Notes: generated from the letters alone by a model not told the origin. A DNA stretch of 64,000 nucleotides from Paludibacterium sp. B53371 (GCF_018802765.1 NZ_CP069163.1:3562873-3626872); one strand, 5' to 3'. Positions 1 to 9,451 are shown, numbered from the stretch's first letter. Program-made: numbers and translations.

Positions 1-1
1 G

Positions 2-595
2 GATGGTCAGCCGCTGCGTGTGGCCGGCGCGGAACGACCGATCGCCCGCGACTATACCCCGCGTCGCTTCAATGCCGAGCGCGGCGAGCTGGAGATCGAG
101 TTCGTGCTGCACGGCGCCGGACCGGCGACCCGCTGGGCGGCTCAGGCCCGCATCGGCCAGACACTCGGCTTCGGCGGCCCGCGTGGCTCGATGCTGATTC
201 CCCCGCATTTCGACTGGCACTGGCTGATCGGTGACAGCAGCGCCATGCCGGCCATCAGCCGACGGCTGGAAGACCTGCCGGCACAGGCGCGTGTCGATGT
301 CGTGCTGATGGTCGAACCACCGGTCAAGCCGCTGGTCTTGCCCAGTGTCGCCCAGGTGACGCAGCACTGGCTGGCCGGCGTGGATCACGCCACGGACGAC
401 AGCCCGCTGCAGCAATTGCTGCGCCGCTTGCCCCTGCCGCCGGGCGAGGGTTTCATCTGGGTGGCGGGTGAACTGGCCACGGTCCGTGCGACGCGCCAGA
501 CCCTGCTGGCCAGAGGCATCGACAAGCAGCGCATCCGTGCGTCGAGCTATTGGCAGCATGGCACCGAGGCCAGCCACGAGACGCTGTCTGACTGA
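2..595 (+). CDS. Siderophore-interacting protein (ferric-siderophore reductase), 5' truncated by window edge
   Basis: Reads in frame from base 2, so the true start lies upstream of the window; 197 residues remain. An early RDYTPRR matches the flavin-binding RxYT/S motif of the ferredoxin-reductase-like barrel. The later stretches WLIGDSSAMPAI and FIWVAGE...RIRASSYW are typical of the C-terminal NAD(P)H domain of the SIP family (ViuB/YqjH). Such proteins reduce ferric-siderophore complexes in the cytoplasm using a flavin and NAD(P)H, which releases Fe2+. No siderophore transport gene is visible here because the upstream side is cut off. The family call is firm; the siderophore is unknown. Confidence 0.85.
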   Translation, partial: DGQPLRVAGAERPIARDYTPRRFNAERGELEIEFVLHGAGPATRWAAQARIGQTLGFGGPRGSMLIPPHFDWHWLIGDSSAMPAISRRLEDLPAQARVDVVLMVEPPVKPLVLPSVAQVTQHWLAGVDHATDDSPLQQLLRRLPLPPGEGFIWVAGELATVRATRQTLLARGIDKQRIRASSYWQHGTEASHETLSD

Positions 596-631
596 AAAAA
601 CACAGCCTTCAGCCAGGACGTTGCCATCGGC

Positions 632-645
632 TTGATTGCCGTCAA
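632..645 (+). promoter_or_regulatory. FNR/DNR-type operator upstream of hcp
   Basis: TTGAT-TGCC-GTCAA matches the FNR consensus TTGAT-N4-ATCAA at 9 of 10 positions. It sits 91 bp before the hcp start. FNR, ANR and NO-sensing DNR/NnrR proteins share this box and commonly control hcp, so the site supports anaerobic or NO induction. Which Crp/FNR protein binds cannot be told from the site. A TAGACT at 696-701 could be the -10, which would put the box near -70. Confidence 0.6.
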
Positions 646-735
646 GCATTTCAAAAAGTTGTCGAGCCGGTGCCCTTTGGCCCCGGCGCGCTGGCTAGAC
701 TGTGGCCCATTCCGATCCCAAACAAGGAGTGAGTC

Positions 736-2382
736 ATGTTCTGTATTCAGTGCGAACAAACCATGCAGTCGCCGGGCGGCAAAGGGTGCAGTTTTTCTCA
801 GGGGATGTGCGGCAAGAGCGCCGAAACCTCGGATCAGCAGGACTTGCTGGTTGCCGTTTTGCAAGGCTTGTCGGCCTGGGCACTGCAGGCCCGGACTCTG
901 GACATCGTTGATCCTGCCGTGGATGCCTTCGTGCCGCGCACCTTGTTCGCCACGCTGACCAATGTCAACTTCGACAGCGAACGCATCATTGCCTATACCC
1001 GCGAGGCCGTGACATTGCGTGAGGCCCTGGCCGCACGCTGCCGCGCCCAGCAAGCGCAGATCAGCCTGAGCTTGCCACAGGCGGCCATCCAGCCGGCGGA
1101 TACCCTGGCCGGCCTGCAGGACCAGGCCACTGAATGGGCACTGGATCGCGATCTGTTCGATGTCAGCGAAGAAGTGCACGGCCTGCGGCTGCTCTGCCTG
1201 TATGGTCTGAAGGGGGCTGCCGCCTATATGGAGCATGCCCGCGTGCTGGCGCGGCAGGACGCCGCGATTGCCGCTGATTTTCATCAGATGCTGGCGGCGC
1301 TGGCCGAGCCTTCTGACCAGGTGGAAAGCCTGCTGGCGCTGGCCATGTCGATCGGACAGCTGAATTTCCGCATCATGGCCATGCTGGATGACGGCGAAAC
1401 TGCCATGTTCGGTCATCCGGTGCCGACCCAGGTCAACGTCAAGCCGGTGGCCGGCAAGGCCATCCTGATTTCCGGTCATGATCTGAAGGACCTGCGCGCC
1501 CTGCTGCAGCAGACCGAGGGTACCGGCATCCAGGTCTATACCAATGGTGAAATGCTGCCGGCACACGCCTATCCGGAACTCAAGCGCTTCAAGCATCTGG
1601 CCGGCAATTACGGCAGCGCCTGGCAAAATCAGCAGCGTGAGTTCGCCGCCTTTCCGGGCCCGATCATCATGACCTCCAACTGCATCATTGATCCGAATGT
1701 CGGTCGCTATGCCGACCGGATTTATACCCGCAGCATTGTCGGCTGGCCGGGGGTGAAGCATCTGGATGGCGAAGATTTTTCCGCGGTGATTGCTCAGGCA
1801 CAGGCCATGCCGGGCTTTGCCGCCAGCGAAACGCCGGAAATGATCACGGTCGGTTTCGGACGTCAGACCCTGTTGTCGGCTGCCGATACCGTGATCGACA
1901 TGGTGGCGGCCAAGCAGCTGCGTCATGTCTTCCTGATCGGAGGTTGCGATGGCAGCCGTCAGGAGCGCAGCTATTTTGCCGACTTCGCCCGTGCCGTCCC
2001 GCAGGACTGCCTGGTGATGACGCTGGCCTGTGGCAAGTACCGCTTCAACCGGCATGATTTCGGCACCATCAACGGTCTGCCGCGCCTGCTGGATGTCGGT
2101 CAGTGCAATGATGCCTACTCGGCCGTGATGCTGGCGGTGACGCTGGCGGAAAAACTCGGCTGTGGTGTCAACGACCTGCCGCTGAGCCTGGTGCTGTCCT
2201 GGTTCGAACAGAAGGCCATCGTGATCCTGCTGACCTTGCTGTCGCTGGGGGTACGCAACATCACTGTCGGTCCGACCGCGCCGGCCTTCCTCAACGATAC
2301 GCTGCTGGGTGTGCTCAATGAGCGCTTCGGCCTGCGTCAGATCGGGACGGTGGACGCCGACATGGCGGCCATGCTGGCCTGA
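736..2382 (+). CDS. hcp: Hybrid cluster protein (hydroxylamine / NO reductase)
   Basis: The 548 residues match the usual length of enterobacterial Hcp (about 550). The N-terminal cluster cysteines are C3, C6, C18 and C25 in MFCIQCEQT...[11 protein letters not shown]. The hybrid-cluster motifs [17 protein letters not shown] and GQCNDAY occur in order in the C-terminal half. Hcp reduces hydroxylamine in vitro, acts as an NO reductase in vivo and can S-nitrosylate proteins. The usual partner reductase hcr is not adjacent, so the electron donor must be encoded elsewhere. The start follows an AAGGAGTGA ribosome site. An FNR-type box lies upstream and a strong terminator follows. Confidence 0.95.
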   Translation: MFCIQCEQTMQSPGGKGCSFSQGMCGKSAETSDQQDLLVAVLQGLSAWALQARTLDIVDPAVDAFVPRTLFATLTNVNFDSERIIAYTREAVTLREALAARCRAQQAQISLSLPQAAIQPADTLAGLQDQATEWALDRDLFDVSEEVHGLRLLCLYGLKGAAAYMEHARVLARQDAAIAADFHQMLAALAEPSDQVESLLALAMSIGQLNFRIMAMLDDGETAMFGHPVPTQVNVKPVAGKAILISGHDLKDLRALLQQTEGTGIQVYTNGEMLPAHAYPELKRFKHLAGNYGSAWQNQQREFAAFPGPIIMTSNCIIDPNVGRYADRIYTRSIVGWPGVKHLDGEDFSAVIAQAQAMPGFAASETPEMITVGFGRQTLLSAADTVIDMVAAKQLRHVFLIGGCDGSRQERSYFADFARAVPQDCLVMTLACGKYRFNRHDFGTINGLPRLLDVGQCNDAYSAVMLAVTLAEKLGCGVNDLPLSLVLSWFEQKAIVILLTLLSLGVRNITVGPTAPAFLNDTLLGVLNERFGLRQIGTVDADMAAMLA

Positions 2383-2393
2383 TGAGGTGTGGC

Positions 2394-2432
2394 GGCCAGG
2401 GGGCGGCATGACAGGCGCACCCTGGCCTTTTT
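2394..2432 (+). terminator. Rho-independent terminator after hcp
   Basis: GGCCAGGG pairs with CCCTGGCC around a GC-rich loop and is followed by TTTTT. It lies 12 bp after the hcp stop and touches the mmsB stop on the other strand, so it separates the convergent genes. Confidence 0.8.
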
Positions 2433-2433
2433 C

Positions 2434-3315
2434 CTAGCCCTGATACAGTTTGATGATGGCCGAGAAGTCCAGACGGCCATCTCCCCGCTGGCTGAGTGCC
2501 TGATAAAGCTGCTGAGCCAGTGCGCCCATATAGGCTGGCTGATGCACCGAGCGGGCGGCCTCCGTGGCCAGTCCCAGATCCTTCAGCATCAGATCGGTGC
2601 CAAATCCTCCGCTGTAGCCTCTCCCTGCCGGAGCGGTCTCGACGACCCCCGGAAACGGGTTGTAAGTCTCCGAGCTCCAGCAGCGTCCGCTGGAAGTATT
2701 GATCACCCCGGCCAGCACCTTGCTGTCGATGCCCAGGGCATCGCCCAGTGCCATGGCCTCCGCCACGGCGGCCATGGAAATCCCCAGTACCAGGTTGTTG
2801 CAGATCTTGGCGGTCTGTCCCATGCCCACGGCCCCGCAGTGCACGATGTGCTTGCCCATGGCGCCAAGCAGCGGCCGGATCTGTTCGAACAGTGCGGCGC
2901 CGGCGCCGACCATGAAGGTGAGCGTCCCGGCGGCTGCGCCCCCGGTGCCGCCGGAGACCGGGGCATCGGCAAACGGGTTGCCCTGATGACCGGCCATGTC
3001 GGCAAAGGCCTGAGCACTCGCCGGGTCGATCGTACTGCAATCGATCAGCGGAATGCCGGGTGCCACCGCCGACAACACCCCCTCTTCGCCACACAATACG
3101 CTGCGCACGTGCGCCGCCGCCGGCAGCATGGTGATGACGCATTCCACCCCGGCTACGGCCGCCCGCGGTGACGCGACCACCTGTGCGCCGGCCGCCTGCA
3201 GCGCCCGCAGGGCAGCGGGATTCAGATCGAACACCTGCAGGGCATGGCCGGCCTTGAGCAGGTTGTGTGCCATCGGGGCGCCCATATTACCCAGGCCGAT
3301 AAAGGCGATCTTCAT
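2434..3315 (-). CDS. mmsB: 3-hydroxyisobutyrate dehydrogenase
   Basis: Oxidises 3-hydroxyisobutyrate to methylmalonate semialdehyde with NAD+ in valine breakdown. The 293 residues begin with the Rossmann motif IGLGNMG. The substrate-binding stretch DAPVSGGTGGA lies at about 117-128, and the catalytic lysine is K170 in GQTAKICNN, as in the beta-hydroxyacid dehydrogenase family. It is transcribed after mmsA with an 11-bp gap, so its product semialdehyde is the substrate of its operon partner. The family also contains tartronate semialdehyde and 2-(hydroxymethyl)glutarate enzymes; the mmsA neighbour favours the valine role. Confidence 0.9.
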   Translation of the reverse strand: MKIAFIGLGNMGAPMAHNLLKAGHALQVFDLNPAALRALQAAGAQVVASPRAAVAGVECVITMLPAAAHVRSVLCGEEGVLSAVAPGIPLIDCSTIDPASAQAFADMAGHQGNPFADAPVSGGTGGAAAGTLTFMVGAGAALFEQIRPLLGAMGKHIVHCGAVGMGQTAKICNNLVLGISMAAVAEAMALGDALGIDSKVLAGVINTSSGRCWSSETYNPFPGVVETAPAGRGYSGGFGTDLMLKDLGLATEAARSVHQPAYMGALAQQLYQALSQRGDGRLDFSAIIKLYQG

Positions 3316-3326
3316 GCTGAGGCTCC

Positions 3327-4847
3327 TTAGCGCAGACGGATGGTGGTGTTGACGCCATCGTTGACGGTCTCGTCATCGAACCAGCGCGCGGTCACGGTCT
3401 TGGTCTGGGTGTAAAACTGCACCACCTGCTTGCCATAGGGACCGAGGTCGCCCAGCTTCGAGCCGCGTGAACCGGTGAAGCTGAAGAAGGGCAGCGGTAC
3501 CGGAATCGGCACATTGATGCCCACCTGGCCCACATCGATTTCGGACTGGAACTTGCGTGCGGCAGCGCCGCTTTGCGTGAATAGCCCGACGCCATTGCCG
3601 AACGGATTGCGGTTGACCAGCTCAATCGCCTGGTCAAGCGTGTCCACCGTCATGACCAGCAGCACCGGGCCAAAGATCTCTTCGCGGTAGAGGGTCATCT
3701 CGCTGCTGACGTTGTCAAACAGGGTCGGGGCGATGAAGTTACCCTGCTCATAGCCCGGCACCTGCACATCACGACCATCCAGCAACAAACGGGCGCCTTC
3801 TTTCACACCGCTGTCGATCAGGCCGAGAATGCGTTCTTTGGCCGCACGCGACACCACCGGACCGATATCGGTACCCGGCTCATGGCCGGCATTGACCTTG
3901 AGCGTTTTGGTCTTGGCGATGATGTCCGGCAGCCATTCGGCGGCCCGACCGACCAATACCGCCACCGAGGTGGCCATGCAGCGCTGGCCGGCGGCACCAA
4001 ACCCTGCGCCGACCAGGGCGTTCACCGTCTGTTCGCGGTGGGCGTCCGGCAGCACCACGGCGTGGTTCTTCGCGCCCATCATGCACTGCACCCGCTTGCC
4101 GTGTTCGCTGGCCAGTTGGTGGACATGGGTGCCGACCGCGGTCGAGCCCACGAAGGACACCGCCTTGATGGCCTCATGCGTACACAGGGCATCGACCACC
4201 TCTTTACCGCCATGCACCACATTGAGCACCCCCCTGGGGATGCCGGCCTCCAGCGCCAGTTCGACCAGCAGCATGGTGGACAGCGGGTCCTGTTCCGACG
4301 GCTTGAGCACGAAGGTGTTGCCGCAGACGATGGCCATGGGAAACATCCACAGCGGAATCATGGCGGGGAAGTTGAACGGGGTGATGCCGGCGCAGACCCC
4401 GATGGGCTGACGCAGGGTATAGGTATCGACACCCCCGGCGACATTTTCTGCAAATTCGCCCAATTGCAGGGTACCGACCGAGCAGGCATGTTCCACCACT
4501 TCCAGGCCGCGGAAGATATCTCCTTCCGCATCGGCCAGCGTCTTGCCCTGCTCTGCCGTCAGCGTGCGCGCGATCCGCGGCAAATGACAGCGGATCAGCT
4601 CCTGAAACTTCAGCATAATGCGCATGCGTGCGCTGATCGGCGTACTGCGCCATGCGGCAAATGCAGCCTGGGCAGCGGCGATGGCCGCCGCAACTTCGTC
4701 ACGGGTGGCAAAGGGCACCAGGGCCAGCACCTGCTGAGTCGCCGGATTGACCACTTCGCGCCATGTCTGGCTTTGCGACTCGACAAACTCGCCATTGATC
4801 AACAACTTGACTCGGGAAGGTCCGGCTTGCAGCGGATAGGGGTTCAT
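3327..4847 (-). CDS. mmsA: Methylmalonate-semialdehyde dehydrogenase (CoA-acylating)
   Basis: 506 residues, full length for the family. The catalytic cysteine is C290 in FGAAGQRCMATSV, the form specific to CoA-dependent methylmalonate/malonate semialdehyde dehydrogenases. FVGSTAVG and ITPFNFPAMIP are also present. It converts methylmalonate semialdehyde to propionyl-CoA (or malonate semialdehyde to acetyl-CoA) with NAD+ in valine, pyrimidine or inositol catabolism. Its ATG lies 83 bp from the divergent LysR gene across an AT-rich spacer, so that regulator is the likely controller of mmsAB. Confidence 0.93.
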   Translation of the reverse strand: MNPYPLQAGPSRVKLLINGEFVESQSQTWREVVNPATQQVLALVPFATRDEVAAAIAAAQAAFAAWRSTPISARMRIMLKFQELIRCHLPRIARTLTAEQGKTLADAEGDIFRGLEVVEHACSVGTLQLGEFAENVAGGVDTYTLRQPIGVCAGITPFNFPAMIPLWMFPMAIVCGNTFVLKPSEQDPLSTMLLVELALEAGIPRGVLNVVHGGKEVVDALCTHEAIKAVSFVGSTAVGTHVHQLASEHGKRVQCMMGAKNHAVVLPDAHREQTVNALVGAGFGAAGQRCMATSVAVLVGRAAEWLPDIIAKTKTLKVNAGHEPGTDIGPVVSRAAKERILGLIDSGVKEGARLLLDGRDVQVPGYEQGNFIAPTLFDNVSSEMTLYREEIFGPVLLVMTVDTLDQAIELVNRNPFGNGVGLFTQSGAAARKFQSEIDVGQVGINVPIPVPLPFFSFTGSRGSKLGDLGPYGKQVVQFYTQTKTVTARWFDDETVNDGVNTTIRLR

Positions 4848-4930
4848 GCAACGGGTCTCCGGATGGGGCTTGTGATCGCAGTATATTTACTCTAATTTCA
4901 AGCTCATATAGATAAATAACCCCATCTGAT

Positions 4931-5863
4931 ATGCAAAAATCCACAAGCCACACGGCCATGCTGGACTGGGACAATCTGCGCTTCTTCCTGGCGGTAGCGC
5001 GCAGTCAGACTGCCAGCGGGGCGGCACGCCGTCTGGGGGTCGATCACACCACCGTGGCTCGCCGCATTCGTGAGCTGGAGCTGGCCCTGGGCACGGTGTT
5101 ATTCGAGAAGTCGCGCAGCAGCGGGTTTCTGCTCACGGCGGAAGGGCGTGAGCTGCTGGCCAGTGCCGATGCCATGGAGAGTCTGGTGCAGGCAGCGCAT
5201 GAGCAGTTCCACGGCGCCGCGGATTCGCTGGCCGGCAATGTGCGCATCGGCGCTACCGAAGGCTTTGGCAGCTATGTGCTGGCACCGCTGCTGGCCGCGT
5301 TCAGTGCGCGTCACCCGGCCATCAGCATCGACCTGCTGCCAGTGCCGCACTTTGTCAGCCTGTCCAAGCGCGAAGCCGATCTGGCGGTGCAGCTGGAACG
5401 TCCCGAGCGCGGTCAGTATGTGTCGGTCAGGCTGTGTGATTACCGGCTGCGTCTGTATGCCACTCGCGAATACCTGCAAGACCATCCTCCTGTCGTGGTG
5501 CCGGCGGATGTCAGGCTGCACGACACCATTGGCTATGTGGATGATCTGGCCTTCAGCAATGAGCTGCTGTATCTGGAGCGCACCTTGCCCGGCGCTCAGC
5601 CGCGCTTTTGCAGTACCAGCGTGATTGCCCAGTATCAGGCCGTGCTGCAGGGGCGGGCGCTGGCGATTCTGCCCTGCTTCATGGCCGAGCAGGACCCGCG
5701 GCTGGTGGCGGTATTGCCGAACCAGATCGAGGTGACACGGCATTTCTGGTTGTGTTGCCGCGAGGAGTTGCGCCAGCTGCGCCGCATCGCGGCGCTATGG
5801 GATTATCTGCGCACCGAGATGGCGGCGCGTCAGGCCTGGCTGATGGGCGAGTCGCCGGCTTGA
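4931..5863 (+). CDS. LysR-family transcriptional regulator, divergent from mmsAB
   Basis: 310 residues. An N-terminal winged helix (about 10-75) holds SGAARRLGVDHTTVARRIRELE, followed by a LysR co-inducer domain. It resembles LysR proteins that control small catabolic operons. Its divergent position suggests control of mmsAB; the classical Pseudomonas MmsR is AraC-type, so this would be a different solution. ATG at 4958 (MLDWDN) is an equally plausible start that would match the domain edge better. The 3' end overlaps the convergent sensor kinase by 34 bp. Confidence 0.85.
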   Translation: MQKSTSHTAMLDWDNLRFFLAVARSQTASGAARRLGVDHTTVARRIRELELALGTVLFEKSRSSGFLLTAEGRELLASADAMESLVQAAHEQFHGAADSLAGNVRIGATEGFGSYVLAPLLAAFSARHPAISIDLLPVPHFVSLSKREADLAVQLERPERGQYVSVRLCDYRLRLYATREYLQDHPPVVVPADVRLHDTIGYVDDLAFSNELLYLERTLPGAQPRFCSTSVIAQYQAVLQGRALAILPCFMAEQDPRLVAVLPNQIEVTRHFWLCCREELRQLRRIAALWDYLRTEMAARQAWLMGESPA

Positions 5864-6726
5864 TCGCCCTGCCAGGGCAGGTGAAGTGCGGCACAGACAC
5901 CGCCTTCCGGATTGGGCTGCAGCCGCAGGCGGCCAGCGGCACCATACAGGCTGTCCAGACGCTGCCGGACATTGGCCAGTCCGACACCGTGGCCGTGCCC
6001 GGACGGCGGCATGCCGACGCCGTTGTCGCTGACCGTCAGCACCAGTTCGTCACCGAGGTGACCGGCACGGATGTGCAGACGGCCGCCCAGCAGGGCGGGT
6101 TCGATGCCATGCTTCAGGGCATTTTCCACCAGCGGTTGCAGCAATAGCGGCGGCAGCGGGTGGGTCAGCAGGCCCGGATCGACTTCCATCTGCCACTGCA
6201 GACGCTCACCGAGCCGGATGCCGGCGATGAACAGCAGATGGCGGATTACCGTCAGCTCGTCGCCCAGCGTACCCTGCGGCAGGCGTGTGCGCGTCAGCGT
6301 GGCGCGCAGGTAATCGTTGAGATGCGCCAGCATCTGCTTGGCGGTTGCGGCATCCTGGTCGATCAGGCTTTGCACATTGGCCAGCGTGTTGAACAGAAAG
6401 TGCGGTTCAATCTGCGCCTGCAGCATGGCCAGCTGGGATGCGATTTCCGCCTGGCGTGCCGTTGCCGCTTTCTGCTGCATGACTGCCAGATTGGCGCGAT
6501 CCGCTGCGGCGCGGTGGGCAAAGATCAGAAAGCCGGAGATCGCCAGCGACAGGATCAGTGTCAGCAGCAGGATCGGCCAGCGACGGCCGGGCTGGCTCAG
6601 CAGCAGGGCCAGCAGATCGGTCGCACCCAGCCAGCCGGCCAGCGTCAGCACCAGGCCGATGCCGCAAAACAGCAGGGTGTGGGCCAGCAGCTCGCGCAGG
6701 CCGGACTTCAGTGTGGTGTGTCGCAT
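5830..6726 (-). CDS. LytS/AlgZ-type membrane sensor histidine kinase
   Basis: 298 residues with two hydrophobic segments (about 15-42 and 50-70) and a short linker. The His_kinase H-box is QIEPHFLFNTLANV, with H109 the predicted phospho-acceptor. An HATPase region follows, with the N box NALKHG and G box SDNGVGM. This matches AlgZ/FimS-like kinases that pair with LytTR regulators, and such a regulator is encoded 126 bp upstream on the same strand. There is no extracellular sensor domain, so the input is probably membrane-borne or comes from another protein. Confidence 0.88.
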   Translation of the reverse strand: MRHTTLKSGLRELLAHTLLFCGIGLVLTLAGWLGATDLLALLLSQPGRRWPILLLTLILSLAISGFLIFAHRAAADRANLAVMQQKAATARQAEIASQLAMLQAQIEPHFLFNTLANVQSLIDQDAATAKQMLAHLNDYLRATLTRTRLPQGTLGDELTVIRHLLFIAGIRLGERLQWQMEVDPGLLTHPLPPLLLQPLVENALKHGIEPALLGGRLHIRAGHLGDELVLTVSDNGVGMPPSGHGHGVGLANVRQRLDSLYGAAGRLRLQPNPEGGVCAALHLPWQGDQAGDSPISQA

Positions 6727-6852
6727 GGGACGCCCCCTTGATTCGGATCGAGTCTGCAGTCTGCCGTCCGTGCCGCCTGTCGGCAGGGCGATGGGATGAA
6801 GCGACCGCCAGGGGGGATGAGCGGTGGCCGGCGCCGATGAATGGCGGCAGGC

Positions 6853-7584
6853 CTACATCTGGCGGAACTGTGCCACATAGGCGCGGCTGACCGGCAGGGT
6901 CTCGGGGCGCTGCTTCAAGTGCAGCAGCACCCGGCCGAAGACATCGCGCTCCAGACGCTCGACCGCTGCCAGACAGACGATCACTGAACGATGGATCTGG
7001 CTGAATCGTCCGGACGGCAATTGCGCCAGCAACGCCTTCAGCGGCGTGCGGATCAGGTGACACTCATGCGCGGTGATCACTTCGGTGTATTTGTCGCTGG
7101 CGCGGAAGTACAGCACTTCGTCCACCGCCACCAGCCGGGTGGTCTGGCCCTGGCCGACGGTCAGCCAGCGCAGGGCCTGATCATTCGCCGCGGGCAAGGC
7201 CGACGCCAGCTGCGACCAGTCAGGGCGCGGGCGGTCATGTTGTTGCAGCCGGCTGACACATTGCGCCAGCCGCAGCTCGCTGACCGGCTTGAGCAGGTAG
7301 TCGACGGCGGCCGCCTCGAAGGCGGCCAGCGCGTACTGGTCGTAGGCGGTGACGAACACCACCCGGCAATCGCGCGCCGTGGCCGCCACCTGCAGTCCGG
7401 TCAGACCGGGCATGTGGATATCGAGAAAGGCAATGTCCGGCTGGTGTTGCGCCATGGCGGCCAGTGCTTCCACGCCATTGGCGGCCATGGCCACGATGTG
7501 CAGATCCGGCCACAGCGCCGCGAGCCGGCGCTGCAGGTCTTCCGCCAACCGTGGCTCGTCGTCGGCAATCAGCGCGGTGGGCAT
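6853..7584 (-). CDS. LytTR-type response regulator (AlgR-like)
   Basis: 243 residues. A receiver domain occupies about 1-120 with acidic pocket D8/D9, phospho-acceptor D55 in DIAFLDIHMPG, and K at the end of the domain (LLKPVSE). A LytTR DNA-binding domain follows at about 140-243 (RASDKYTEVITA, GRFSQIHRSVIV). It acts as the cytoplasmic output partner of the AlgZ-like kinase. It lies 9 bp downstream of the nitrobindin-like gene, so the three genes form an operon. The targets cannot be read from this window. Confidence 0.9.
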   Translation of the reverse strand: MPTALIADDEPRLAEDLQRRLAALWPDLHIVAMAANGVEALAAMAQHQPDIAFLDIHMPGLTGLQVAATARDCRVVFVTAYDQYALAAFEAAAVDYLLKPVSELRLAQCVSRLQQHDRPRPDWSQLASALPAANDQALRWLTVGQGQTTRLVAVDEVLYFRASDKYTEVITAHECHLIRTPLKALLAQLPSGRFSQIHRSVIVCLAAVERLERDVFGRVLLHLKQRPETLPVSRAYVAQFRQM

Positions 7585-7592
7585 GACGGTTC

Positions 7593-8231
7593 TCAGCGTT
7601 CGGCCAGTGCCAGCGGGTTGGGGGTCGGCTCGCCGATTTTCTGCAGATGGTTGCGGTCGGTGTGATGGAACAGCTCGTCGCGGCCCATGATCTTCATCAC
7701 CGTATCTTCGTCATAGGTCCAGCTGCCGTCGTCGTGCAGCGTCACCTGAATGCGGAACTCGACAGTATCGAAGGCATATTCCAGAAAGGCACTGGAACTG
7801 ATGCCACAGCCGGCGCCACCCTTGGTGGCCACCAGTTCGAACTGGCGCGCATCGGCACTGGCCTTGCCGACCGCCAGCACGCTCATGCCGCGCGGGATGG
7901 TCAGCGTGTGCATCACCGTGCCGGTCGCCGGTTCCCACAGCCAGTAGCCTACCTGGTCGTGATAGGTCTCCACTTCCCCCGGTTTGACGATATGGGTGTG
8001 ATAACGCAGGCCATACAGCAGTTGCGGGCCGTTTGGCTGCGGGTCGATTGGCTGCAGTTCCATGCGCTCTACATAGGCCTGCTTCTCCCCGCCTTCCGCC
8101 ACCGGTTTGACATCCAGGCCACGCTGGCTTTGCCAGATACCGGCCATCTGGGTCAGCGGCCCCAGATTATTCAGCGTGTTGACGTCACGGTCTTCGTCTT
8201 CGGTATAGATGTCGCGGGCAAATTGCTGCAT
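7593..8231 (-). CDS. Nitrobindin-like / heme-binding beta-barrel (FABP-like) protein
   Basis: 212 residues, no signal peptide, mostly beta-strand. The sequence pattern (LGPLTQMAGIWQSQRG, LRYHTHI, YHDQVGYWLWEPATGTVMHTLTIPRG) matches the THAP4/nitrobindin heme-binding barrel family. Some members of that family bind ferric heme and NO or peroxynitrite; others are uncharacterised. The canonical GxWxGxG start motif is degenerate here (AGIWQSQRG). It is the first gene of an operon with a LytTR two-component system, so it could supply a ligand-sensing step, but this is only suggested by context. Heme binding is not shown by sequence alone. Confidence 0.7.
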   Translation of the reverse strand: MQQFARDIYTEDEDRDVNTLNNLGPLTQMAGIWQSQRGLDVKPVAEGGEKQAYVERMELQPIDPQPNGPQLLYGLRYHTHIVKPGEVETYHDQVGYWLWEPATGTVMHTLTIPRGMSVLAVGKASADARQFELVATKGGAGCGISSSAFLEYAFDTVEFRIQVTLHDDGSWTYDEDTVMKIMGRDELFHHTDRNHLQKIGEPTPNPLALAER

Positions 8232-8432
8232 GGCAAACCTTTCTCTACAGGAATGTCATGAATTCTACCCATCCGCCCAGTGAATGGGGATTTTCCTTTT
8301 GAGAGAGAAACTGTCTTGCCCACCAGCCACTGGTTCACCCGTCCTCCGGCGCGCAAGCTGTGGCAACAGACCCCTCTGCCGTGACCTTGATCCGCTCACG
8401 CGCAGCCTCCTGACCCTCTCGAGAGAAACGCC

Positions 8433-9446
8433 ATGAAAGCCGTTGCCTATTACCAGAATTTGCCCATTGAGGCCGAGCCGTCTCTGCTGGACATCACCCT
8501 GCCTGAGCCGGTGCCGGGAGCACATGATCTGTTGGTCGAAGTCCATGCCGTCTCGGTCAATCCGGTGGATGTCAAAATGCGCGCCGGCAGCACGCCGCCG
8601 ACCGGTCAGCCCCGTGTGCTGGGCTGGGATGCCGCCGGTGTGGTGCGCTCGGTCGGTGCTGACGTGACCCTGTTCCGCCCCGGTGAACGGGTGTGGTATG
8701 CCGGTGATCTGCTGCGCCCGGGCAGCAATGCCGAGTTGCAGCTGGTCGATGAACGGCTGGTCGGCCCCATGCCGCAAACACTGGATTTTGCCGCCGCGGC
8801 CGCTCTGCCCCTGACCACCATTACCGCCTGGGAGCTGTTGTTTGACCGATTGCAGATTGCCGAGGGGACGGCGGCGACCGGTCAGGTGCTGCTGATTATC
8901 GGAGCGGCCGGCGGGGTCGGTTCGATCCTGGTCCAACTGGCACGCCAACTGACCGGGCTGACCGTCATCGGTACCGCCTCGCGTGCGGAAACCGCCGAGT
9001 GGGTGCGGGATCGTGGCGCGCACCATGTCATTGATCATCATCGCCCCTGGCTGCCGCAGTTGCAGGCGCTCGGTATCGGGCAGGTGGATTGCATTGCCGG
9101 TCTGAACCAGTCAGACCAGCATTTTGACCAGATGGTCGAGGTGATCCGGCCGCAGGGACGCCTGGCCCTGATTGATGATCCCGAGTCGCTGGATGTGCGC
9201 AAGCTCAAGCGCAAGAGTGTGTCGCTGCACTGGGAACTGATGTTTACCCGCTCGATGTACCAGACCGACGATATGATTCGGCAGCATGCACTGCTGGAGC
9301 GGGTGGCTACCCTGGTGGACGACGGTATCCTGAAAACCACGCTGGCCAGCCATTTCGGCACCATCAATGCCAGCAATCTCAAGCGTGCCCATGCGCAGAT
9401 TGAGCGCAATGCCACGCGCGGCAAGATCGTGCTGGCCGGGTTCTGA
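8433..9446 (+). CDS. Zinc-free alcohol dehydrogenase-like oxidoreductase (quinone oxidoreductase family)
   Basis: 337 residues of the medium-chain dehydrogenase superfamily. A GroES-like N-terminal half starts MKAVAYYQNLP. The Rossmann half has the NAD(P)H motif GAAGGVGSILVQLA at about 155. The cysteine ligands of zinc enzymes are absent, which places it with the NADPH:quinone oxidoreductase/adh_fam_1 group. It probably reduces a quinone or enone in the cytoplasm; the substrate is unknown. It stands alone, convergent to a LysR gene 23 bp away. Confidence 0.8.
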   Translation: MKAVAYYQNLPIEAEPSLLDITLPEPVPGAHDLLVEVHAVSVNPVDVKMRAGSTPPTGQPRVLGWDAAGVVRSVGADVTLFRPGERVWYAGDLLRPGSNAELQLVDERLVGPMPQTLDFAAAAALPLTTITAWELLFDRLQIAEGTAATGQVLLIIGAAGGVGSILVQLARQLTGLTVIGTASRAETAEWVRDRGAHHVIDHHRPWLPQLQALGIGQVDCIAGLNQSDQHFDQMVEVIRPQGRLALIDDPESLDVRKLKRKSVSLHWELMFTRSMYQTDDMIRQHALLERVATLVDDGILKTTLASHFGTINASNLKRAHAQIERNATRGKIVLAGF

Positions 9447-9451
9447 ATACT

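Noticed and set aside
547..2409. 620-codon minus-strand reading opposite hcp
   Set aside because: It is the complement of a clear hcp gene; it lacks a recognisable domain and is rich in Gln/Gly/His/Arg, typical of antisense frames in GC-rich DNA.
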